This document shows, one piece after another, positions 1 through 5,927 of a stretch of DNA of 12,059 bases (its first letter is position 1; each line of letters opens with the position of its first letter). Both the position numbers and the translations under genes were made by a program. The DNA comes from Acidimicrobiaceae bacterium. Lineage in GTDB: Bacteria; Actinomycetota; Acidimicrobiia; Acidimicrobiales; Palsa-688. The notes beneath the pieces are model-generated. The model searched no databases. It had not been told where the DNA came from and saw nothing but the letters and a program-made list of their open reading frames with translations. The stretch lies in the NCBI GenBank assembly GCA_003158835.1, contig PMLI01000199.1, positions 380 through 12,438 of the forward strand, in the 5' to 3' direction.

Positions 1-744
1 GAGTTCATGGAAAAGCACGCGGTCAGCCGCTTGGTCGGTTCGCCGCCCGGTTATGTGGGGTACGACGAGGGCGGGCAACTGACCGAGATGGTGCGCCGCC
101 GTCCGTACTCGGTGGTGCTGCTCGACGAGATCGAGAAGGCTCATCCCGACGTCTTCAACGCCTTGCTCCAGATCCTGGAGGACGGCCGCCTGACGGACGC
201 TCAGGGCCGTACCGTCGACTTCAAGAACACGGTCATAATCATGACCTCCAACCTGGGCACCGCCGACCTGCGCAAGACGTCGGTCGGTTTCGCCAAGACG
301 GACGAGGCCGTCACGCACGAGAAGATGAGGCTCAAGGTCAACGAGGCCCTGAAGCAGCACTTCCGGCCTGAGTTCTTGAACCGCATAGATGACGTGATCG
401 TGTTCCACGAGCTCAGCAAGGACGAGATCACCGAGATCGTCGACCTCTACATGAGACGGGTGCGAGAGCAGCTCGAGTCCCAGGGCTTGAGCGTCGAGCT
501 GACCCGCTCGGCCAAGTACCTGGTGGTCGAAAGGGGCTACGACGCCACCATGGGCGCCCGGCCCCTGCGCAGGGCTCTGCAGCGCATGGTCGAGGACCCG
601 CTCTCGGAGAGGATCCTCTGGAAGGAGTACCGCGCCGGCGACACGATCATCGTGGACGCTGAGAACAATGAGATCACCTTCCGGGTCATGGAGCACTTCG
701 AGCCGCCGCCGGTCGAGCTGGCCGGCGCCGGCAGCAGCGAATAG
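1..744 (+). CDS. clpC: ATP-dependent Clp protease ATP-binding subunit ClpC, C-terminal part (5' truncated by window)
   Basis: This is the 3' end of a Hsp100/ClpC AAA+ unfoldase, which unfolds substrates and feeds them to the ClpP peptidase in the cytoplasm. The frame is open from base 1, so the ATG at 7 is an internal Met and not the start. What remains is most of the second AAA+ module: the GYVGYDEGG pore-loop segment, Walker B LLDEIEKAH (Asp-Glu at 124-129), sensor 1 in IMTSNLG (Asn at 250-252), the arginine finger in FLNRID (Arg at 382-384), and sensor 2 in GARPLRR (Arg at 559-561). The small C-terminal D2 domain follows, ending in a short acidic tail. The N domain, first AAA module, middle domain and second Walker A lie upstream of the window. 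Family assignment is secure. ClpC rather than ClpB is inferred from the close ClpC match of the VGSPPGYVGYDEGGQLTE segment and from radA nearby. Confidence 0.95.
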   Translation, partial: EFMEKHAVSRLVGSPPGYVGYDEGGQLTEMVRRRPYSVVLLDEIEKAHPDVFNALLQILEDGRLTDAQGRTVDFKNTVIIMTSNLGTADLRKTSVGFAKTDEAVTHEKMRLKVNEALKQHFRPEFLNRIDDVIVFHELSKDEITEIVDLYMRRVREQLESQGLSVELTRSAKYLVVERGYDATMGARPLRRALQRMVEDPLSERILWKEYRAGDTIIVDAENNEITFRVMEHFEPPPVELAGAGSSE

Positions 745-776
745 CCCCTCTAAAGGCCCGGCCACTGACTAGCGCC

Positions 777-1634
777 GTGCGGCAAAGGTCGGTACCGCCC
801 TTTGCCGCAGCGCTCCTGGTCCTTCTGCTGGCGCTCACACTCACGGCGTGTGGGGCGCGTGTCGACGTGGGCGTGGACGTGACAAAGACAGGCAGTGGTT
901 CGGTCAGGGTGGCAGTGCAGTTGGCGCCGGGCACGGCCGGCGCCCTAGAGGACCTGCAAACGGGCGTGCCCGTGGCCGACCTGCGCCGGGCCGGGTGGGC
1001 CGTGGACGGTCCTCATGCCGGTGCCTCCGGTACCACCGTGGTCAGTGCCACCCACGGCTTTTCCACGCTGGCACAGCTGCCCACGCTGATGGCGGACATC
1101 GCCGGCAGTGGCGCCGAGGGTGGACGTCCGTTCCGCCTGACGGTCACGGAGCAGAAGGGTGCGCTGAGGGACACTTTTCAGGCCACCGGGGCCGTGGACT
1201 TGCGTTGTGCCCTCTCATGCTTCGCCGACCCGGCCCTGGCGGCCCGGGTCGGTTACGCGCTCGGGGTGCCACCGGCGCAGATCAACAAGCTCTTGGGGAA
1301 GAACCCGGCCCAGGTGGTCCCCTTCAGCTTCCGGCTGTCGCTGCCGGGGCGGCGGACGTCCTCCGACCTGCGGGAGCTAGGCGAGTCGTCCGTGCTGGCT
1401 CTAGCGCCATCTCTGGGTGAGGCCACTGCCGTCGTCGCCAGCACCGAGAGCGTAAACGTGGTTTTTCTGCAACGGCTCGTCGCCGCCGTCAGCGCCGGCG
1501 CCCTGGTCGTGCTGTTCACGGCGGCGTGGTTGCTCCTGCGCCGGCGCCGGGCCCGGCGCCGTTCACGCCGTGCCGGCGCCGGGCCCGGGCCGGGGGCCCG
1601 ACCGGCGAGCGTTCCGGTCACCCGCGCTCGGTAG
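777..1634 (+). CDS. LppM-like lipoprotein with C-terminal transmembrane helix
   Basis: Predicted 285-residue exported lipoprotein. The N-terminus is a type II signal peptide: Arg at 2 and 4, hydrophobic residues 10-22, and lipobox LTAC with the lipidated Cys at residue 25. The mature start (VDVGVDVTKTGSGSVRVAV) resembles the first beta strands of actinobacterial LppM-type domains; this is from memory and moderate in strength. Residues of about 35-230 form a globular outer domain containing two cysteines close together (RCALSC). A hydrophobic helix at about 234-254 is followed by a very basic tail (RRRRARRRSRR) and a Gly/Pro/Ala-rich end, so the protein is anchored by both lipid and helix with the tail inside. 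The start is a GTG with no clear Shine-Dalgarno site; it is chosen because it gives a complete signal peptide 32 nt after clpC. It sits between clpC and radA with no obvious functional link to either. Confidence 0.8.
   Translation: MRQRSVPPFAAALLVLLLALTLTACGARVDVGVDVTKTGSGSVRVAVQLAPGTAGALEDLQTGVPVADLRRAGWAVDGPHAGASGTTVVSATHGFSTLAQLPTLMADIAGSGAEGGRPFRLTVTEQKGALRDTFQATGAVDLRCALSCFADPALAARVGYALGVPPAQINKLLGKNPAQVVPFSFRLSLPGRRTSSDLRELGESSVLALAPSLGEATAVVASTESVNVVFLQRLVAAVSAGALVVLFTAAWLLLRRRRARRRSRRAGAGPGPGARPASVPVTRAR
1542..1561. repeat. 20-bp perfect GC palindrome inside the lipoprotein gene
   Basis: The bases CGGCGCCGGGCCCGGCGCCG equal their own reverse complement. The palindrome lies in the codons for the basic tail of the lipoprotein. 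A 17-bp part of the same sequence (GCCGGCGCCGGGCCCGG, 1540-1556) recurs at 1572-1588, where it is read in a different codon frame (tail arginines in copy 1, Ala-Gly-Ala-Gly-Pro-Gly in copy 2). No T-run follows, so it is not a standard terminator. It may simply reflect low-complexity GC-rich sequence. Confidence 0.6.
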
Positions 1635-1646
1635 CGTGCTTGTCCG

Positions 1647-3113
1647 ATGAGCAAGTTACGTACGGTCCACCGGTGTCAGATCTGTGGAGCCAGCCAAGGG
1701 CGCTGGGCGGGGCGCTGCCCGGTGTGCGGCGAGTGGAACACACTTCAGGAGGAGCAGATCCTCGACCGGCCGGCGGGGAGCTCTCCTGCTCGAGGGGCGG
1801 GGGTCATGACGGAGGGTGCCGACGGCGAGTGCGCACCCGTTGCGCTCGGCGAGGTCGACCTCAGTGCCCATTCGCCCATGCCGACAGGCATAGGAGAGAT
1901 GGACCGGGTCCTGGCGGGTGGCCTGTTGCCCGGCTCGGCCACCCTTCTCGGCGGCGAGCCCGGCACCGGTAAGTCGACCCTCCTGCTGCAGGCGTTGGCA
2001 GCCATGGCGGCGGGCGGCAAGCGCGGCCTCCTGGTCGCGGCCGAAGAGTCAGCCCAGCAGGTCCGGCGACGGGCGGGCCGTCTGGGCACCGATGTCCCGG
2101 GGATCTTCGTCGTGGAGGCGACGCGGTTGTCTCAGGTTGAGGCGGCGGTGGCGAGCCTGGCCCCGGACCTGGTCGTGGTGGACTCGGTGCAGGCCATCAG
2201 CGGTACCGAGGTGGCATCGCCGGCGGGGTCCTTGGCCCAGGTACGAGCCTGCTCGCACGGCCTGGTCAGCCTGGCCCGGGCCTGCGGTGCGGCCCTTGTC
2301 CTCGTAGGTCACGTGACCAAGGACGGCGCCCTGGCCGGTCCCCGGGCCCTCGAGCACCTGGTGGACACGGTCCTCAGTTTCGAGGGCGACCGCTACACGT
2401 CGCTCAGGGTGCTCAGAGCCGTGAAGCACCGCTTCGGCGCCACCGGCGAGACGGGCCTGTTCGAGATGGGGGAGAAGGGCCTGACGGGCGTGCCCGACCC
2501 CAGCAGCTTCTTCCTGGGCGATCGCCTGGTGGGGGCGCCCGGGTCCGCTCTGACCGTTCCCCTCGAGGGTTACCGGCCCCTGGTGGTGGAGGTGCAGGCC
2601 CTGGTCGGCCGCTCCTCACCCGTGCCCCGCCGCTTCGTGACGGGCCTCGACCCGGGCCGCGTGGGCTTCCTGGTGGCCGTGCTCGAGAAGCGGGCCGGGG
2701 CCCCGGTCGGCGATTGTGACGTGTACGTGTCCGTGGCGGGTGGGGCGCGCGCCTGCGAACCGGCCGCTGACCTGGCCGTGTGCCTGGCGCTGGCATCGTC
2801 GCTGTCCGGGAAGGCGCTTCCCGCTCAGATGGTCGCCCTGGGAGAGGTGGGGCTGGGAGGCGAGCTCCGCCGGGTCAACGCCATGGCTAAGAGGTTGGCA
2901 GAAGCCCGGCGGCTGGGGTTCCGCGATGCGCTGGTCCCCTCCTCGCCCGAGCGTCTTGCCGCCCGAGGCCATGCCGACGTCGCCCGTGAGCGAAGCCGGG
3001 AGCTGCCCGCTCCCACGTTGCGCGACGCCCTGAGCCTGGCTCTGGGCGAGGGGAGGGCCCGCCGAAGCGCACTTGAGGAGGAGCCAGTCGTCCTGGTTGG
3101 TGACGAGCAGTAA
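1647..3113 (+). CDS. radA: DNA repair protein RadA (Sms)
   Basis: 488-residue RadA/Sms, a RecA-like ATPase that promotes branch migration and processing of recombination intermediates in the cytoplasm. In order: a C4 zinc finger (Cys10, 13, 24, 27 in CQICG...CPVCG); a RecA-type ATPase with Walker A GEPGTGKST (Lys109) and Walker B LVVVDS; the RadA-specific motif at 260-264, here KHRFG rather than the usual KNRFG; and a Lon-protease-like C-terminal domain from about residue 300 (GLDPGRVGFLVAVLEKRAG ... LALASSLSGKALP ... GEVGLGGELRRV). Length and domain order match the family, so the gene looks intact. ATG 1647 is 12 nt after the lipoprotein stop. There is no good Shine-Dalgarno site, but a TAGCGT at 1632-1637 could be a -10 box for a very short leader. 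The expected neighbour disA is not found downstream. Confidence 0.96.
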   Translation: MSKLRTVHRCQICGASQGRWAGRCPVCGEWNTLQEEQILDRPAGSSPARGAGVMTEGADGECAPVALGEVDLSAHSPMPTGIGEMDRVLAGGLLPGSATLLGGEPGTGKSTLLLQALAAMAAGGKRGLLVAAEESAQQVRRRAGRLGTDVPGIFVVEATRLSQVEAAVASLAPDLVVVDSVQAISGTEVASPAGSLAQVRACSHGLVSLARACGAALVLVGHVTKDGALAGPRALEHLVDTVLSFEGDRYTSLRVLRAVKHRFGATGETGLFEMGEKGLTGVPDPSSFFLGDRLVGAPGSALTVPLEGYRPLVVEVQALVGRSSPVPRRFVTGLDPGRVGFLVAVLEKRAGAPVGDCDVYVSVAGGARACEPAADLAVCLALASSLSGKALPAQMVALGEVGLGGELRRVNAMAKRLAEARRLGFRDALVPSSPERLAARGHADVARERSRELPAPTLRDALSLALGEGRARRSALEEEPVVLVGDEQ

Positions 3114-3150
3114 AATCCAGGCCCTCTTACTAGGTGTAACCAGAGGAGGG
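3111..3150 (+). promoter_or_regulatory. Leader of the GH51 gene: possible -10 box, small inverted repeats and strong ribosome binding site
   Basis: The 41-nt gap after radA contains TAAAAT at 3111-3116, overlapping the radA stop codon and close to a -10 consensus, but no convincing -35 is seen. TTAC-5nt-GTAA (3127-3139) is a short inverted repeat. The ribosome binding site AGAGGAGG (3142-3149) sits 5 nt before GTG 3155. CCTCT at 3123-3127 is complementary to AGAGG at 3142-3146, so the leader could fold over its own ribosome binding site. The ribosome site is certain in sequence; the promoter and fold are inference. Confidence 0.45.
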
Positions 3151-3154
3151 AACT

Positions 3155-4633
3155 GTGAGCCAAGTGACCGTGGATAGCGGCCGGAGCCTGGGCAAGCTCG
3201 ACCGCAACGTGTTCGGGGGGTTCGTCGAACATCTGGGCCGTTGCATAAACGGAGGGCTTTTCGAGGAGGGCTCGCCCTTGAGCGACGGGCGGGGGTTCCG
3301 GACCGACGTCATGGATCTGGCCCGCACCTTGGGCGTGAGCGTCCTGCGCTGGCCGGGAGGCAACTTTGTCAGCAACTACCTCTGGACAGACGGGATCGGG
3401 CCGCGCGACGCCCGACCGAGGAGGATGGAGCTGGCCTGGGGAGCCGAGGAGCCCAACCGCTTCGGGACGGACGAGTTCCTGCAGTACTGCGCTGAGCTGG
3501 GTGCCACTCCCTACATCTGCCTCAACATGGGGACCGGGACCCTTTCGGAGGCTCTCGCCTGGGTCGAGTACTGCAATTCGGCCGCTCGCAGTTACTGGGC
3601 GGACCGTCGCCGCCAGAACGGCCATGACGCCGCGTACGGGGTCCCCTATTGGGGGTTGGGCAACGAGATATACGGCGACTGGCAGGTTGGCCAGATGTCG
3701 GCGGAGGAGTATGTCCGGGAGGCCTCGAGATGGGCCAAGGCGATCCGCCGCCTGAGCCCCGATGTCAAACTGGTGAGTTGCGGGCTGAACGGCTGGGACG
3801 AGTGGGACGGCATCGTGGTCGAGGGGATGGCATCCCTGGTCGACCTGCACTCGTTGCATATATATACCGGTTCGAATGACTACTGGAGTAATGTCCTCGC
3901 CCCGCACCAGGTCGAGAGGGCAATAAAGTACACGAGTAGTTGCATATCCCGCGCTGTGTACAACCAGCGCCTCAGCCGGACGCCCCGGATCGCCTACGAC
4001 GAGTGGAACGTTTGGTACCGGACCGACGATGGCACCTTGGAGGAGCGCTACTCCTTCCCCGATGCGCTCGCCGTCGCCACCTTTCTCAACATTTTCGTGC
4101 GCAACTGCGATTGGGTGAAGATGGCCAACCTGGCGCAAATGGTAAATGCAATAGCGCCAATCGTGACCACGAAAACGGGGGCCTTCGTGCAGCCGATCTA
4201 CTACCCGGTCCTTTTGCACGCCAAGGCCGCGCTCGACGAAGCGGTCGACGTGTACGTTAGTTCGCCGACCGTCGAGGGCCCGCCGCCAAGTGACCGGTGG
4301 CAGCACCGCATAGCCGACCTCGGGCCATTTTCGACGATCGATGCCTCCGCTACGGTGGGCTCAGGTCGCAGCAAGGTTGCCATCACAATTGTCAACAGAG
4401 ATCCCGTATCTTCGGACTCGGTCGAGGTTCGGCTCCGTGGGGCCGCGTTTTCCGGCGAAGCCCGCGTAACCTCCCTGACCGGGGGCCCGCACGTACCCAA
4501 CCGGCCGGCTCCCGACATCGAGGGGGTAAAGCTCGAAGAGGGCTCCGAAAGGGGCACGGGCGGTACGATGTTGCTCACGGTCCCAGCTGGCTCCTTCACC
4601 GTGATCGAGTCTCCGATGGTGGCGACCAGATGA
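3155..4633 (+). CDS. abfA: GH51 alpha-L-arabinofuranosidase (intracellular)
   Basis: 492-residue glycoside hydrolase family 51 enzyme that removes terminal alpha-L-arabinofuranosyl groups from arabinan, arabinoxylan or arabinogalactan oligosaccharides with retention of configuration. An N-terminal FGGFVEHLGRCINGG block leads into a (beta/alpha)8 barrel (RWPGGNFVSNYLW; CLNMGTGT). The acid/base is Glu171 in GLGNEIYG and the nucleophile Glu283 in AYDEWNVWY, a spacing like characterised bacterial GH51 enzymes. A C-terminal beta domain occupies about 370-492. There is no signal peptide, so it acts in the cytoplasm on imported oligosaccharides. The start is GTG with AGAGGAGG 5 nt upstream. It follows radA by 41 nt and precedes a LacI-type regulator by 78 nt. 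The family call is secure; which plant polymer it serves cannot be read from the sequence. Confidence 0.95.
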   Translation: MSQVTVDSGRSLGKLDRNVFGGFVEHLGRCINGGLFEEGSPLSDGRGFRTDVMDLARTLGVSVLRWPGGNFVSNYLWTDGIGPRDARPRRMELAWGAEEPNRFGTDEFLQYCAELGATPYICLNMGTGTLSEALAWVEYCNSAARSYWADRRRQNGHDAAYGVPYWGLGNEIYGDWQVGQMSAEEYVREASRWAKAIRRLSPDVKLVSCGLNGWDEWDGIVVEGMASLVDLHSLHIYTGSNDYWSNVLAPHQVERAIKYTSSCISRAVYNQRLSRTPRIAYDEWNVWYRTDDGTLEERYSFPDALAVATFLNIFVRNCDWVKMANLAQMVNAIAPIVTTKTGAFVQPIYYPVLLHAKAALDEAVDVYVSSPTVEGPPPSDRWQHRIADLGPFSTIDASATVGSGRSKVAITIVNRDPVSSDSVEVRLRGAAFSGEARVTSLTGGPHVPNRPAPDIEGVKLEEGSERGTGGTMLLTVPAGSFTVIESPMVATR

Positions 4634-4639
4634 CGATTG

Positions 4640-4675
4640 GGCGCGGGGCGAATTGACGGCGCGGGGCGAATTGAC
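4640..4675 (+). repeat. Two exact 18-bp tandem copies (GGCGCGGGGCGAATTGAC)
   Basis: The 18-bp unit at 4640-4657 is repeated without change at 4658-4675, directly after the GH51 stop and upstream of the LacI-family gene. Each copy, with the next G, contains TTGACG, similar to a -35 box, at 4653-4658 and 4671-4676, but no good -10 follows at 16-18 nt. If a TTG at 4637 were the start codon, the repeat would be coded as GAGRID twice; the GTG at 4712 is preferred, making this a leader or intergenic repeat. Confidence 0.9.
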
Positions 4676-4699
4676 GGGCCCGTTCCCGCACGTCGCGCC

Positions 4700-4703
4700 G
4701 GAG
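4700..4703 (+). promoter_or_regulatory. Ribosome binding site that decides the LacI-family start
   Basis: GGAG lies 8 nt before GTG 4712. No such site precedes the in-frame TTG at 4637, whose extra 25 residues would be repeat-derived and low in complexity. This supports a start at 4712. Confidence 0.55.
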
Positions 4704-4711
4704 CCGACGAG

Positions 4712-5764
4712 GTGACCCCCCGGAGCCCCGGCGCGGCGCGCCGGTCCCCGGCCATAACCGACGTGGCCAAGCTCGCCCATGTTTCGCACCAAACCGTATC
4801 CCGAGTCCTGAACGAGCACCCGAGCGTTACCCCACTGACGCGGGCTCGAGTCCTCGCCGCCATCGAACAACTCGGGTACCGCCCCAATGCCGCAGCCCGG
4901 GCCCTGGCCACCGGCCGTTCCAGGACCCTGGGGGTGGTCACCCTCAACACGACCTTTTTCGGCCCGGTGTCCACCCTTTACGGCATCGAGCAGGCGGCCC
5001 GCGTCGCCGGCTACTTCGTGAGCGTGGTGAGCCTCCGGTCCATCGACCGCGACTCCGTGCGGGACGCCGTGGGCCGCCTGGCCGACCAACACGTCGAGGG
5101 CATCGTCGTGATCGCTCCTCTCACCTCGGCGGCCGAGGCGCTCGATGACTTGCCCACCGCCATGCCCGTGGTTGTGGTGGAAGGTGACCCCCACGTCGAC
5201 CTCGCCGCGGTCACCGTCGACCAGGCCGCCGGCGCCCGGGCCGCCACCGCTTACCTTCTCTCCTGCGGGCACAGGACCGTCTTCCACATCGCGGGGCCGC
5301 CGGAGTGGCAGGAAGCCCAGGGCCGCCTGGCCGGGTGGCTCTTAGCTCTAGAGGAGGCCGGTGCCGAGGTGACGTCGGCACTGTCGGGCGACTGGACGGC
5401 CAGTTCGGGGTACCAGGCCGGCCGGGTGCTGGCCCGAGCCAAGGAGGCAACGGCCATATTCGTGGCGAACGACCAGATGGCCCTGGGGGTGCTCCTCGCG
5501 CTCCATGAGCGCAATCGCCGGGTGCCCGAGGACGTGAACGTGATCGGCTTCGACGACATCCCCGAGTCGGCTTACTTCACACCTCCGCTGACCACGGTGC
5601 GCCAGGATTTCCACAGAGTGGGCCGGGCCAGCTTGAGGCTGCTGCTGGACCAGATCGAGTCGGGGGCCCGAACTGTGGACCGGGTAGTGGTCCCGTCCAG
5701 CCTGGTGGTCCGTCGGAGCACGGGGGACGGCCCGCCACCTGGTGGCGCCCCGGCCAAGTCCTAA
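4712..5764 (+). CDS. LacI-family transcriptional regulator (probable pentose-cluster repressor)
   Basis: 350-residue LacI/GalR regulator. The N-terminal helix-turn-helix occupies about residues 15-34 (ITDVAKLAHVSHQTVSRVLN), with recognition-helix residues His26, Gln27 and Arg31 at the positions of LacI Tyr17, Gln18 and Arg22. The hinge helix follows (NAAARALATG). The periplasmic-binding-protein-like sugar domain runs from about RTLGVV to the end, with typical blocks SGDWTASSGYQAGR, FVANDQMALGVLLALHE and VIGFDDIPESAYFTPPLTTVRQD. An in-frame TTG at 4637 would add 25 residues from a tandem repeat; GTG 4712 with GGAG upstream fits the family length better. Lying between the arabinofuranosidase and araBD genes, it probably senses arabinose, ribulose or an arabino-oligosaccharide and represses the cluster, for example through the site at 5906-5919. 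The ligand is inferred from context only. Confidence 0.93.
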   Translation: MTPRSPGAARRSPAITDVAKLAHVSHQTVSRVLNEHPSVTPLTRARVLAAIEQLGYRPNAAARALATGRSRTLGVVTLNTTFFGPVSTLYGIEQAARVAGYFVSVVSLRSIDRDSVRDAVGRLADQHVEGIVVIAPLTSAAEALDDLPTAMPVVVVEGDPHVDLAAVTVDQAAGARAATAYLLSCGHRTVFHIAGPPEWQEAQGRLAGWLLALEEAGAEVTSALSGDWTASSGYQAGRVLARAKEATAIFVANDQMALGVLLALHERNRRVPEDVNVIGFDDIPESAYFTPPLTTVRQDFHRVGRASLRLLLDQIESGARTVDRVVVPSSLVVRRSTGDGPPPGGAPAKS

Positions 5765-5913
5765 TCGCCCACCAGCACGGGCGATGCCGCGACCGGGAGG
5801 CGGCCGGGCTCGTTTTGGCTGTAGACCTGGAACCGGGCGCGGCCACCCAAATAGTTGAGCGCACCCGCACCCTTTCGCAGTTCGGCCAGGTCGACGGGCT
5901 CCGGATGAGAGCG
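5761..5913 (-). pseudogene. Possible remnant of the 3' end of a gene on the - strand
   Basis: The gap between the regulator and araB holds a - strand frame open for 50 codons, from just after an in-frame TAG (complement of 5914-5916) to TAG (complement of 5761-5763). It lacks an ATG or GTG start; only an internal TTG is present. Codon third positions are strongly G/C, and the translation is protein-like, for example LGGRARFQVYSQNEPGRL, ending in PVLVGD. It may be the C-terminal stub of a lost gene in convergent orientation to the regulator. No family was recognised, and a chance GC-rich open frame of this length is possible. Confidence 0.3.
5764..5785. terminator. Stem-loop after the LacI-family gene
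   Basis: ATCGCCC (5764-5770) and GGGCGAT (5779-5785) form a perfect 7-bp stem with an 8-nt loop, starting on the last base of the regulator stop codon. There is no T-run after it on the + strand, so at best it is a GC-rich, weak intrinsic terminator or an mRNA 3'-end protector. Confidence 0.4.
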
Positions 5914-5927
5914 CTAACTTGGTCCCG
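5891..5927 (+). promoter_or_regulatory. Promoter of the araB-araD-dehydrogenase operon, probably leaderless
   Basis: A -35-like TCGACG (5891-5896) is followed after 18 nt by a -10-like TAACTT (5915-5920), which fits the TANNNT pattern. Six nt later comes GTG 5927, the only sensible araB start. There is no Shine-Dalgarno site before this GTG. This geometry, with the start codon at the expected +1, matches leaderless mRNAs common in actinobacteria. Sequence geometry is seen; transcription start is inferred. Confidence 0.5.
5906..5919 (+). promoter_or_regulatory. LacI-family type operator over the araB promoter
   Basis: TGAGAGCGCTAACT fits the LacI/GalR/CcpA-type pattern TGNNANCGNTNNCA at every fixed position but the last, with the central CG step into which the hinge helix inserts. 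It covers most of the -10 box (5915-5920), so a bound repressor would block transcription. The likely binder is the regulator encoded at 4712-5764, by proximity. Only one copy is seen. Confidence 0.5.

Noticed and set aside
2825..4306. 493-codon open frame antisense to the GH51 gene and radA 3' end
   Set aside because: Mirror frame of a GC-rich gene; the translation has no recognisable domain, while the + strand has full GH51 and RadA motifs.
4637..4711. N-terminal extension of the first LacI-family protein from TTG 4637
   Set aside because: The added residues come from the 18-bp repeat, no ribosome site precedes TTG, and GTG 4712 has GGAG 8 nt upstream and gives the usual family length.
4361..5287. 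308-codon antisense frame across the GH51 end and the LacI-family gene
   Set aside because: Spans two well-supported + strand genes and shows only low-complexity, Gly/His-rich sequence.
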